A stretch of DNA of 64,000 bases. It comes from Pelodera strongyloides (taxonomy: Eukaryota > Nematoda > Chromadorea > Rhabditida > Rhabditidae). Numbering within the stretch: position 1 is the stretch's first letter; each line of letters opens with the position of its first letter. The notes below the pieces were generated by a model. That model had not been told where the DNA came from. It saw only the letters and a list, made by a program, of their open reading frames with translations, and ran no database searches. Shown in pieces: positions 48,501 to 64,000 of the stretch. The stretch spans positions 62,001-126,000 of the forward strand of contig JAANDG010000259.1 in assembly GCA_036852015.1 (NCBI GenBank), written 5' to 3'. A program made the position numbers and the translations under genes.

Positions 48501-51500
48501 GCTTTCAGTAATTTTTCATAAACGCTCTGTATGGATTCCGTAAGTAAGGAGTAAGGCTAACAATATCAACAGATTTGCATAAGTTCTAAAACAAATGGAA
48601 CCCTAATAAGCTAAAGCAGGTCACACCAGGCAATTCAGTCCGTCCCATGCATAGCGGTGTGGTGTGTCGTGTGACCTATGATACAAATTAAGTGCTGATC
48701 ATTGAAATAAAGTGTTCCACATTCTAAGTAATATATATATTTGAGAAATAAAGAAAAACTTTACGATTTTCGTTATCCCGTCCCTTTTCTAAACGAAATA
48801 GATCATCCCAGGAAGTTCTGATCCGTACGTCAAATTCTTGCACAAAGACCGCATCGTCTACAAAAGTCAGACAATATTCAAGAATTTGAATCCCGTTTGG
48901 GATGAAGAGTTCTCTATGCTAATCGACGACATCACAACACCGATCAATATCGAGGTTTTTATTGATTTTTTTATTTTATTATTATTATTTATTTTGGTGA
49001 CCACTTCGTAATATTTGTTGTGACCAAGTTTTGTCAACCTGGTCACCAAATGGTCTCAAAAGTGTTGCCGGTGTTCGGTCGCCAAATTTGCGGAAACCAT
49101 TTGGCAACTAGGGTTTATTTCGTTTTCCTATTCAGTAGACTTCCAGGTCTTCGACTACGACCGATTCTGTGCTGACGATTTCATGGGCGCCACTTCAATT
49201 GATTTATCACAGTTGAAATTGTTTCGGTAAGTCAAAATACACATACGAGCAAATTTCTGCTTCTCTCATTCTCTTACGTCTCTTTGACTTTCGGTTTCTC
49301 TCTATCTCTCTATTTGTGAATATTTTCTCTATATCTTTCTCTCGTTCTTTTCTTTATGTTTCTTTAATAGTATATAGCGTTTGAATACTTATTCGTTTTT
49401 TAATAAGAAACCAATAATTTAGGCGAAATATCACACTGGATGATTTTGACGAGTGGGTTCAACAAACATAGCGCACTTTTTATTTGCATTTTTTTAACTA
49501 AATGTGATTGCACTGTCCTGCTTTTATAGTTTTCTGCGCTGAATTTCTGTTTTGCTCGAACTTCTGTATACATAGATGTAATATATTGCGGTTTTCCGAA
49601 TTACAAGTAAAACACCGTACACTGTAAATACTACAGCGACATCCCATTTATGCTGGATTATCGTTTTAGACTAATCGACGCATATTATGTTTGCTTTTTA
49701 ATAATTGGCTAATTTCCCCAATTTTATTTAAAATAATAAGAACCTTTAACTTTAGAGCAATGGAACTTGTCCTTACACTGGAAGCACCCCCAGGTACAGA
49801 AGGATGTTCAGAGGACGAAGAATTGGGTTCTATTTCACTTACCATCTCAATTACTCCACAAACACAGGAAGAAAAAGAGATTGTAGGTTTTATTCATTGT
49901 AATATATTAGAAAAATAAAGCAAAAGTAAATAACTAAACCACTCAAATCAATCAAGATCGAAAATATAATTTTTTTGGAAATAGTTTCTCATTTTTTAAA
50001 TTGCAGTTCCTTCAAAAATCCTCCCGCGGAATTCTTTCTGCACAGGAAATCAAATCACAACGATGTGAGTTTTTTTTCAATCTCCTCACTCACGCCGCCT
50101 GCGGCGACTTACATGGAAATATCAAATATGGTTTAGCATGTGCATACTTATATACAAAGTTTCAAACGTATCATAAGAAATTCACATAATATAAAACAAT
50201 TGCATATGCATACTTCGATATTGAGCTACGAAACTCTTTTTATACCCGAACACGAAATTTGCATTTCGTAACGCACATCGGTATGCAAATTACGCTACAG
50301 TTACTCTTTTATATAATCAGAAGATTGCAATTCGATCATTCTATGCATGCGAAAAAAAAATGGAAAATAAAGTAAATATAAAAAAAAGAAATTTTGTGCT
50401 CTCTTTTATTTTTTTTTTTTATTATTTCTTTTTTATTTTTGCTCTTTTTTATTTACTGCAGTATCAATAAATTGAAGTACACACGATTATGCATTTTTTT
50501 ATCTAATAATGAATCGATCTCAAGCGATAAATAAATAAATAAATAAATCGATTTCAGTGGTTCAAGAATGGGCCTCGGTTGTGAGTATAATACTCGTGGA
50601 GGCACGGGGTATAATGCCTTCTTCATCGGGTCCTCCAGACGTCTATTGCAAATTCAAACTGGGACAGGAAAAGTATAAGAGCAAGGTGGGTTTCTTTATG
50701 ATTACCGTATGTTCCTCACTCTGAAAACCTCGCTGCGCACCTCGCTCAGTTTTCGCCACGCTCTCGCGACGTTATTGTACATTGTCTTGATAGAAGATAG
50801 AAGATCGCCGCGAGGTAGCCGCGCACTTTTTGTTTGTCTCGTCCTTCATCGTTTCTATGGAAAGAATAAGCAACTTGGTACACCTATTTATAGGGTACAT
50901 ATGCAAAAACGGTTGAGTATATTAAAAATATAGAGTATGTGTAGACTTCGTATGTGTATGGTATGGAGTATTTTTTAGGTGTGCTCCCGAACTCTGGAGC
51001 CAAAGTGGTTAGAACAGTTCTATCTTCACATATACGAAGGTAGCACGGAGACACTTCAAGTTAGCTGCCTCGACAGAAGAAATGGGACACTTATTGGAAG
51101 GTTTGTACATTTTATAAAAAATATATTAAGTCTAATACTACACTATGTACATCATATTATGCTGGTTTGCACTTGTCCTTAGGCTATAGATTGGTTATTA
51201 GCGCCAGGTCTTCAAAATAAAAATCTGAATCAAAAAGATTCAGAAGATGTATGATAGTATGACTAAATCTTTATTTAGCACGAACATCAATCTCCAAGAA
51301 CTGGAACGGGAACGAACGATACAACAATGGTATCCCGTATACGTGGACGACGAACTATCGGGGACCACTGTTTTACTTTTGGTTAGTCGGAATATATCTA
51401 CATACAACATGAATGCAGATTATAGAGTGCATGGGAGTTTCTCTACTATGTTCCTGGGTGCGCAGCGTACCGCCCACCCAGTCGCGCAAATGGGAGTGCG

Positions 51501-54500
51501 GGCGGCTTAGCCAGCCGCGTACCCGCAGAGGGACGCACACCTGTGCGGTGTCTCGGGGGACTCTGGTTCTCAACCGCGCAGCGCACCCCCAGCTAGCCGT
51601 GCACCGCCCCGCGCAATTTCGACTATATCCTTTATCACCACCCATTATTTCTTATCGAATAGTTGACATGCGCGTTATGGTCGAGTGGTCTAAGGCGCTG
51701 GTTCGAGGTCCCCGACCAGCCGGTCAGTGGGCCAAAAAGAAGGGGCGAGCGCCCCTGGCTGGGGATGCGCTGCGCGGTTGAAAACCAGAGATCTTTATCT
51801 ATGACGTCATGTCACGAAGAGTACGAAACTTACTTACGCAGAGTTATATATTCACCAATTCCCAGGTAACAATCTCTGGCAGTCAATCTTCTGATACCGT
51901 AGTCGATCTGGCGGAATTCAACCAAAATGACGTGCGAAGTGCGGTAGTAAACAAGTTTGTACGTTTTTTTCAGCGTTGTTTAGCACCAACTTATTATAAA
52001 GCCTTTATGATAATTCCTACTTCAGCAAAAACATGCCCTGGTGTATGAGGATTTTGTCCATAACTTTATCGTAATTATGTTTATTTTCTAGGATTTACTT
52101 CGGACAGGCGACAATCTCGCAGAAGTCGGGCAACTAAATGTGAAAGGTGTATCATTGGTTATGATCTCATTTAGTTTTACGTCGTATTTCATTGATTCGG
52201 AATTGCGATGCGACTGGTATAACTATAAAATTTAGTTTTCCGCGCCGAGGGTCTCGCCGCTGCTGATATTGGTGGAAAAAGTGACCCATTTTGTGTGGTG
52301 GAATTGGTGAATACACGACTTCAAACGCACACCGAATATAAAACGTTGTCCCCTCATTGGAACAAACTCTTTTCATTGTAAGTTTGCAGAAAACTAAAAA
52401 TATATAAGATAGGAGATACTAATTTGCTGCTATTCCCACTCTTCCCCAAATAATTAACATTAGAACGTTATTATATCGAAACAACGTGACTTTGGCTGGT
52501 GAGCGGTCTACAAAACGGGGTGGGCCCAGTCCGCCCAGTTGTCGCGGCGCACCCATTTGGGGCCAGTTGAGGCCGCGCACCGGCCCAATGTCCTCACTGG
52601 AAACCTTATGTTATAATAATGCCTATTCCCTATAATTCTTGCAGTGTCGTGCGTGACATCCACTGTTGTCTCGAAGTGACAATTTACGATGAAGATCAAA
52701 ATAACAAGTTCGAGTTTTTGGGGAAAGTGGCCATACCACTATTTGGGGTCAGAATTTCATTTTTCATTCTTCAAACTTCAAATTTCTTTTACTTTATTAA
52801 ACTTTTAAACTACGTGGTTCAAATGTGTATGGGGTACTCCATGTATTTTTCTTAGTTTCAGAATAACATCTAAAAACATCTGAGAATAACATCCGAAGTT
52901 TGTAAAATTGACGTCAAAAAGGTTACCAATAAAATAAATTTAAAAAAAGTTAAATTTATTTTTCAGATCAGAAATTGCGAGAAGCGGTGGTATGCATTGA
53001 AGGATAAGAAATTGCAAAACCGAGCCAAAGGCGAAATTTTAATGGAATTGGATATTATTTGGAATCCTGTCAGGACTTTTTATTGTTATATTTTATTTTC
53101 GAATATTGTAACAAGACCAGAGCACTTGAAACATACATTTTAATGTATGGACTGTGCATGATATCAATACAAAGGCTTCTATCGTGCGTTGGAATAATGT
53201 GCCCGTTTAGCTCAGTGGCAGAGCGTCTGTCTCGTAAACAGAAGGTCATGAGTTCAATCCTCATAGGGGGCAATTGTTTTGCAACCCGTATCTCTAGGTC
53301 CGAGCTGCAATTCGCACCTTCAATCCGCGAGAGAAGAAGTACATGGCTCAACAACAGAAATTCAAGGCGGCTTTGTTTAGGAATACCGTAATGCAATTAA
53401 AGGTACTGTGGATAAGTTAAGAAATATTGTTTATATTTTTGTAATGTTAATTAGGGGAATTTGGTGCATGATAGAAACAATTTGCTTGCTGATTATTAGT
53501 TAATTATATTTCGGAAATATTTTAACACAACGTTTACTAATGATAATTAACTTCAGGACATTGCACTATCGGTGATCGAGTATAAAGACTACGTGTACAG
53601 CTGTTTCGACTGGGAATCTAAAACACGATCAAGTATAGCCTTCACGGTAAGGATTCTCATCTCATTTTCCCTGTAACTTGAAACAAATTTATAGACAAAA
53701 GCAAAAGAGCTACACCCTCGAGTACACTCGTGAAGGGCAGGTTCGCAGGTTCCAAGGGCAGGTTCGCCACAAACCGGCCATGGACACGGCGGAATACAGA
53801 GAAAATGTTTGACAACATCGCGTGCTTCTAGCGCGCCAGTGGCCCACCAAGTCTCTGACCTTTTCCAAGAGTGTGTGCGCTCATTCACGGCCTACCGACA
53901 AATTTTTATCTTTGTGTAACCGTTGTGCTCAGTTAGGTTTCATATTCTGCTCAATTATATTCACATAATACTGTATTGTTTAGATGTTCGTTCTCACAGT
54001 GTACCACTTTCAAGTCCACCACGCTCCAGTATTCCTGATACTATTATTCTTGAAGGTGTGTTCATCAAAAATAAATGCTTTATATTAAACACATTCAGTC
54101 GAAGTTTGTTTATGAAATTCGAAATCATTGTGTATTGGTTAGAATAAGAAAGAAAATTGGGGATGTTTCCACGATACAGACTGTTAGCGGAAAAAATTGG
54201 ATTTATTTTTCAATATTTCAGGGTTACATCTACAAAAAGGTGCGCGATGGAGTTTCGAGACAACGTTCGGTTGAACGGATATCTAGTGGAAATGACAGTG
54301 ATACGGAGGTAACCAGCAGCTGAGAATTAGGAAAATATGAATATCTAAACCAGAAGGTCTATCCAATTTTTGAGAATAGCAAAGTTAATCAGAAACTTTT
54401 CAGGAATCAACACCGAGGGCTAAGAATCAATCGCAAGAGGTAAAGGGATATTTGTGCAGACGTAAAAACTACTAATTATGACTCTGATGTCTTCGAGTTG

Positions 54501-56209
54501 ACTATACTGTACATCGATTTTAGTCAAGACACTTGACTCTAGCATGAAGCAAGTTCTGGGCGAAATATCTTCTTACCAGACGGCTATCGCCGCCTGAGGC
54601 GACTTACATGGAAAATGATTGTTTAGCATGGGCATACTTATATACAAAGTTTCAAACATATCATAAGAAATTCACATAATAGGAAACAATTGCATACGCA
54701 TACTTCGATATTGAGCTTCGAAACTCTTTTTATACCCGAACACGAAATTTGCATTTCCGTATCGCACATCGGTATGCAAATTACGCTACAGTTACTCTTT
54801 TATATAATAAGATAATAAAAAGAGTGTCGCAGCTCAATATCGAAGTATGCATATGCAATTGTTTTATATTATGTGAATTTCCTATGATACGTTTGAAACT
54901 TTGTATATAAGTATGCCCATGCTAAGCCAATCATATTTGATATTTCCATGTAAGTCGCCGCAGGCGGCGTGAGCCGACTGGTTGAAAAAATAAAAGATAA
55001 AATAAGAAAAAATAAATCGTTTTTAGCAATCGTCATCGATCAAAGACACACTATTCTCCGTGCAAGAAACACTGCAAGTCGTGCAGAGCGTCCTCGTCTT
55101 CATTCACGAATTACTGCAAAGAATCAAGAAGTAAGAATACGTTTTATTTAAAAAACGTTCCTAGCGTCGTTGTCTTTACTATGAATGCGAAAATTGCTTC
55201 CACTATTGATTTCTAATACCACGTACGTACACAACAAGTCCCGCATCCTGCATAAGTAGTCCATCGGGGTAACCTTCCGGCGATTGTTCTCGAATACTGT
55301 CGCCAAATGGTCACCAAATGGTCGCTAAGAAAAAGAAAAACCTACAAATTTGTGTTCAGCGCGTTCAACTTCTCGTGTCCGTGGCTCTCTTGGTTGGCTG
55401 TTATAGTGCTAGCCATAGCTACAGTACTACTGTACATGGTCCCGCTACGGTGGATTATCATGATTTGGGGTGGGCATTTGTAGATTTTTATACAAACTTG
55501 TTGAATCACGCATACTTCTTTGGATAAAAAAACATGTGTATTTTTGTTAATTATTTACTTCAAAAATAGTTCTTTCTATATTAACGTACAGTTTTGAAAC
55601 ATTTATGAATATTATTAATAATCATTTATTTATTCATTTAATAAATTCAGCTAAGTAACACATTTTAGGCATAAATAAGTTCACAAAAAGGCTCAGGAAT
55701 CCACACTACATTGACAATAACGAGCTGTTGGACTACTTATCGAGGGTTCCCTCGGATACAGAAATTGTTGGTTTTCTTTATAAATTATTTTGCATTTCAT
55801 TTATTTTTGAATTATATGGGTAATGCACACGGCTAAGCTTCGCACTTCGCACTATCGCCGCACACAAAAGAGAAGGGACGCGCTAAGATTTCCATGACAT
55901 TCGCTTCCTATAAATTCATTTGTTTTTCTGTGCATACTCTATTAGTGAGTTTCTGTTGATGTGACATGTTATTTTATTGACATAAGGTTGAAATATACAA
56001 GCAATCATTGCCGAATTAAAACCCTCCGCGAGGTGCTTTGCTTATTTAGTCCTTTTTCTCGTAACTTGATATTGGTCATCAAGTGGTCACCAAATGGCCC
56101 ACAAAAAATGATTTTATTTAATTTTATTATTATTTTTCAGCAACAATGGAAAGAGTTCCCCGTGAATCTCAGCGAAAAGAAGGCAGCGACTAAAGTGAAG
56201 GAGAGATGA
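42520..56209 (+). CDS. mctp-1: Multiple C2 and transmembrane domain protein (MCTP), complete
   Basis: ER-anchored C2 protein, known in other animals for Ca2+-dependent roles in synaptic transmission. It has 27 exons: 42520-42610, 43255-43362, 44015-44093, 45204-45318, 47868-47927, 48315-48417, 48812-48954, 49147-49226, 49756-49882, 50007-50064, 50558-50685, 50979-51100, 51279-51381, 51866-51958, 52092-52146, 52236-52377, 52645-52747, 52967-53068, 53298-53402, 53557-53646, 53984-54055, 54222-54308, 54404-54439, 55027-55130, 55360-55469, 55669-55766, 56141-56209. The lengths total 2,583 bp, exactly 860 codons plus stop. Domains: basic N-terminus 1-150; C2A about 160-290 ([20 protein letters not shown]); C2B about 321-440 (LGQEKYKSK); C2C about 485-606 ([21 protein letters not shown]); PRT_C from about 640 ([15 protein letters not shown]); transmembrane segments about 672-694 and 775-800. 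C2B has lost most Ca2+-binding acidic residues. The symbol follows the single C. elegans orthologue. Exon 5 is the least certain. Confidence 0.95.
43379..43452 (+). pseudogene. tRNA-like sequence in MCTP intron 2
   Basis: GGTGGTGTAGTGGGTAGCAC (A box) and GCGAGTTCGAACCAGG (B box) lie at tRNA spacing. The anticodon and acceptor stems are poorly paired. Confidence 0.35.
43830..44007. mobile_element. MITE, CCGGCCGG family, abutting MCTP exon 3
   Basis: The left arm is TTATAATACCGGCCGGTTTTTTGAAAC and the right arm ACCGGCCGTTATTTCGTTTTAA. The right TTAA is followed by only ATTCCAG before the exon, so the element supplies most of the acceptor's pyrimidine tract. Confidence 0.85.
44182..44546. mobile_element. 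Near-perfect 365-bp palindromic MITE in MCTP intron 3
   Basis: TTAAAGGGATCGGCTCACCTT at the left and AAGGTGAACCGATCCCTTTAA at the right. The arms stay inverted for about 150 bp each (CACTTTATCACCTAATATCT both ways) around a short centre. It is bounded by TTAA. The high arm identity suggests recent insertion. Confidence 0.92.
44906..45082. mobile_element. MITE, TTAAAGCCTCATAACAGC type
   Basis: The left arm is TTAAAGCCTCATAACAGCTGGTTTTGGAACG. The right arm is CGTTTCGCAAACCAGCCGCTATATCGCTTT. The right terminal TTAA has decayed to TTTG. Confidence 0.6.
46009..46447. mobile_element. MITE (TTAAAGGATCGCAGTCAC type) with a second foldback nested inside
   Basis: TTAAAGGATCGCAGTCACTAC at the left and GAAGTGACTGCCTTCCTTTAA at the right, bounded by TTAA. 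A different inverted pair lies inside: GCAAAACGAACTCAGGGAGAG at about 46106 and CTCTCCCTGAGTTCGCTTTTA at about 46330. The same outer family is at 58321. Confidence 0.75.
46662..46916 (-). mobile_element. Non-autonomous Helitron, reverse orientation, older copy
   Basis: It begins ACAGACGGCTATCGCCGCGTTAGGCGAC and ends CCTTTATATAATAAGA before T. The terminal CCAG and hairpin are slightly decayed. It lies in MCTP intron 4. Confidence 0.65.
47380..47557. mobile_element. MITE, TTAA / CCGGCCGG family
   Basis: TTAAAGCGAAATACCGGCCGG at the left and ACCGGTCGGTATTTCGCTTTAA at the right, bounded by TTAA. It lies in MCTP intron 4. Confidence 0.88.
50083..50321 (-). mobile_element. Non-autonomous Helitron, reverse orientation, decayed ends
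   Basis: The interior from ACGCCGCCTGCGGCGACTTACATGG to CTACAGTTACTCTTTTATATAAT matches the copies at 13679 and 54576. Both termini have changed (no CCAG; ATAATCAGA instead of ATAATAAGA). It lies in MCTP intron 10, 20 bp after the donor. Confidence 0.7.
51470..51790. repeat. GC-rich foldback island with a tRNA-like piece
   Basis: CCGCGCAGCGCACCCCCAGC near 51575 is partly inverted as GCTGGGGATGCGCTGC near 51758. GTTATGGTCGAGTGGTCTAAGGCGC (about 51673) is a tRNA-Leu-like A box. It lies in MCTP intron 13. Confidence 0.45.
53201..53272 (+). tRNA. tRNA-Thr (anticodon CGT)
   Basis: A full cloverleaf without intron. The acceptor GCCCGTT/AGGGGGC has one mismatch (G5-G68). The D-arm is GCTC-AGTGGCA-GAGC. 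The anticodon arm is TCTGT-CTCGTAA-ACAGA with a perfect stem and anticodon CGT (reads ACG). The T-arm ATGAG-TTCAATC-CTCAT is perfect, with discriminator A. It lies on the sense strand in intron 18 of MCTP. It is the only tRNA in the window that folds convincingly. Confidence 0.85.
54576..54812 (-). mobile_element. Non-autonomous Helitron, 237 bp, intact ends, reverse orientation
   Basis: Plus strand: A|CCAGACGGCTATCGCCGCCT at the left and CTTTTATATAATAAGA|T at the right. It shows all Helitron landmarks in reverse. It is placed head to head with the next element in MCTP intron 23. Confidence 0.85.
54813..54981 (+). mobile_element. 5'-truncated Helitron copy, head to head with the previous one
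   Basis: It starts within the family's AAGAGTnnCGnAGCTCAATATCGAAG region, without the TCTTATTATATAA end. It ends GCCGCAGGCGGCGTGAGCCGACTGG|T. Together with 54576-54812 it forms an inverted repeat. Confidence 0.8.
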
Positions 56210-56417
56210 ACTTAGTACACAATTAGTAGATATAGAATGAGTGCTAGTATAAGACTAGTACACGAATAGTAAATACTTGGAGGACTGCTAGTTTTACTAA
56301 TTGTAAGGAAGCACTGACCATTTGTTTTCAATACATAAAAACTGTAATTTTCATACAAAGGAACAAATATAATATGTGTCAATCTTTCAGTTTATGTGAT
56401 AATCGATATTGGATAGA

Positions 56418-56530
56418 TTAAAGCGGTACAACAACCGGTTTTATGAAACGTGTGCGTATTCCGTAGTGTGTGGACATTCTGCATACACAAGGGAATACGA
56501 CTGCGCGATTTTAGTCTAACATGCGACGTT
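56418..56530. mobile_element. Left part of a TTAAAGCGGTA-type MITE
   Basis: TTAAAGCGGTACAACAACCGGTTTT matches in type the right end at 63155-63181 (AACAACCGGCTGTTATACCGCTTTAA). No clear right arm is seen here. Confidence 0.5.
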
Positions 56531-57230
56531 TGAATACAACTTGATTTATTTTATTCTGGTGCAATAAGATATTTATTCATTTTATTCAGCTTGATGAGTT
56601 GGTAAATTAAAATTTGACCTTTATTTATTCACATGTTACGCCTATGTTTGCTTTATTTAATTTATTCATTTTGCCAATTTCGGGTTACTTTGGACCTTGT
56701 CTTGTCACTGTTTTTGTTGTGAAAACACGCTTATATGTGATATACATTTGATTTGTCTTTATTTAATGTTTTATATCCAAGTCACTTAAATTTCGCAGTG
56801 AAAAATATGTTCGTGTTTTTTTTTGCAAAATTTTTGTTCGTAGATATTTTTCAAGAATTTTATTTTAGCATTCTTAGTACGTCGATTTTTCAATTTTAAA
56901 TAGACTAATAATTCCATAATTTTGAGGCTTTAAATTAATTTGTTTAATTAGATTTACCCAATACTTATTGTTAGTATTTTTTATTTAACACTGATAGTGA
57001 ACGTACTGCAAGCGTGCAAGCTACCGAATATGTGCTATGCAGTATTATGTGCCACCCACGGCTACGGTAGCATATGTATACTTCCATAGTTGTTACGTGT
57101 GGCTAATTTGACGGTTCGTATTGTATTTAAGAAAGAACGTAATAATAAATTTGCTTACTATTGCGTTCTACGGGTAATTTTCGAGCCAGCAGAACTAATA
57201 TCAATATTAACACTCACTTAATGTTAATGG

Positions 57231-57236
57231 TTTATT
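57231..57236 (-). terminator. Candidate polyadenylation signal for let-23
   Basis: TTTATT on the plus strand, i.e. AATAAA in let-23 sense, lies about 580 bp after the stop codon. I saw no nearer exact hexamer. A non-canonical signal closer in is possible. Confidence 0.35.
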
Positions 57237-57814
57237 GATTAAATGCAATTAAGATAATGCACAATAAAAACTAAAGCAATATACTCTTCTAGTAAAATTG
57301 ACCCGTAGAATATTAACGTAAAAGATGCATACATTAGGTGGTAAATATTGAAAAATCACTCGAAAATTCTTTAATTTGGATGTTAGCATTATAATAAAAT
57401 ATAAAATAAAAATATGTGAAAACAAGATCGAAAATATAAAACGGTAAAGCTCTTTGTATTCTATTCTCTTAAAAAAAACTCCACACAAACAGAAAACAAA
57501 ACTATAGCACCAAAATCTGTTCAAAAGTTAGGTAAAAGTTAGGTATATATGAATTTGAAAAAGAATTCAACGTACAAAAGGTGGACGGTATATAACCAAA
57601 GAAAGTGACCTCATTAATTAAAATCATGCTGATTAATTAATTTTAAAAAAATAGTAAAAGTTTTTTGTTAAAATTCTAATTTCCATCAATATACAGTAGA
57701 ACAGTAGTTATTGTTCCACATACAGTACATTCAAATTTTAACAACATATTCGGAATAGGTGGAGCCTACCGCCTACCATAAACAAGCTAAATTCCGATAC
57801 CGTACTCCCTTTCT

Positions 57815-63455
<5,641 letters not shown>

Positions 63456-64000
63456 CTGGAAAATGTCAAAAATAAAAACGTTCACTGTTCACCAATTGAT
63501 CAGAGTAACGAGACAAGCCGGTGAAGCTAGCAGCCGGTTATACGAATTGGGTCTCAACAAACCCCTCAACAAGTCACTCCTTCATGCCGGAGCTCTAACT
63601 GTACAGCACTGCTTTCAAGTTTGACAGTGAAACAGAAAAATATTCTTAAAAAAAAACAGGCTCAAGTAAAGACTGACAGCGACAAGAATAAGCAGAAATA
63701 TGGTGCCTCCAATGCTCAAAGTTGTCCGCCAAAAGCGTATTTTCGACAGATCCCGCGCGTGGCAGCGCCTCGTATCCTAAAACAATCTACACGTATAAAC
63801 TAGGTGGTTGTGGTGTAAAGCCTGCTATGTGATTCCGGCGTGCCTGATATGTCCTTAACAAAAACGTAATTAGCGGATCGTAGTCTAATGTTTAACGCAG
63901 AAGACCGGCAATCCAGAAACGCCGGTTCGATTCCCGCTCGTCCAAAACACCAATTGTTCATTTATTCAATACCAAAATTGCCTCATCACCCTTGAATGGG
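63456..64000. other. let-23 intron reaching the right edge
   Basis: No membrane-spanning or extracellular exon could be read on the minus strand. A tRNA-like piece (GCGGATCGTAGTCTAATG .. GCCGGTTCGATTCCCGC) lies at about 63868-63940 on the plus strand and does not fold fully. Confidence 0.4.

Larger units (their letters stand above)
56210..57814. other. Convergent 3' intergenic region between MCTP and let-23
   Basis: AT-rich. A half-MITE (TTAAAGCGGTACAACAACCGG) starts at 56418. The rest carries the two 3' ends. No gene is seen; the minus ORF at 57249-57524 is AT-rich and unsupported. Confidence 0.5.

Overview
This window reads as nuclear DNA of a nematode, most likely a chromadorean/rhabditid. 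The genes are split by short exons whose introns end in the compact TTTTCAG/TTTTAG acceptor typical of nematodes. Start codons sit just downstream of unpaired 3' splice acceptors, as in spliced-leader trans-splicing. The encoded proteins match nematode families, including the EGF receptor LET-23. DNA outside exons is AT-rich and heavily loaded with small transposable elements.

Four genes are well supported. (1) Minus strand, 12,647 to the left edge: a Na+/H+ exchanger (NHX/NHE, SLC9) with thirteen consecutive in-phase exons. Its C-terminal exons are uncertain or outside the window. (2) Plus strand, 24,589-31,449: an acidic Ser/Thr-rich, mucin-like type I membrane protein with a SEA-like domain, one transmembrane helix and a cytoplasmic tail. 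The tail is reached only if an internal donor is used; otherwise translation stops right after the membrane. (3) Plus strand, 42,520-56,209: a complete 860-residue MCTP (three C2 domains, PRT_C, two transmembrane segments) in 27 exons whose lengths sum to an exact reading frame. (4) Minus strand, 63,455-57,815: the juxtamembrane, kinase and tail exons of let-23. They include two tandem-tyrosine YYN motifs and a C-terminal PDZ ligand; the extracellular part lies to the right of the window. MCTP and let-23 converge tail to tail.

Weaker gene candidates are a four-exon small gene (18,970-20,071), a basic C-terminal exon (39,311-39,597, minus) and a pair of minus-strand exons (38,408-37,976). One well-folding tRNA-Thr(CGT) lies in an MCTP intron; about ten other tRNA-like sequences are degenerate.

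The rest is mobile or repetitive DNA. A Helitron family (TC start, GC-rich hairpin and CTGG end, A/T insertion site) has eight copies. At least eight copies or fragments of a TTAA-bounded MITE with a GCGAAATACCGGCCGG arm are present, together with several other foldback families, some nested. There are also GC-rich islands, a duplicated repeat block (33.5-34.6 kb and 39.8-41.1 kb), and CT-rich low-complexity DNA around a 1-kb foldback. The intervals 15.0-18.9, 20.1-23.1 and 31.5-37.7 kb show no convincing gene. Splice structures were read by eye from frame continuity and splice consensus and have not been checked against transcripts.
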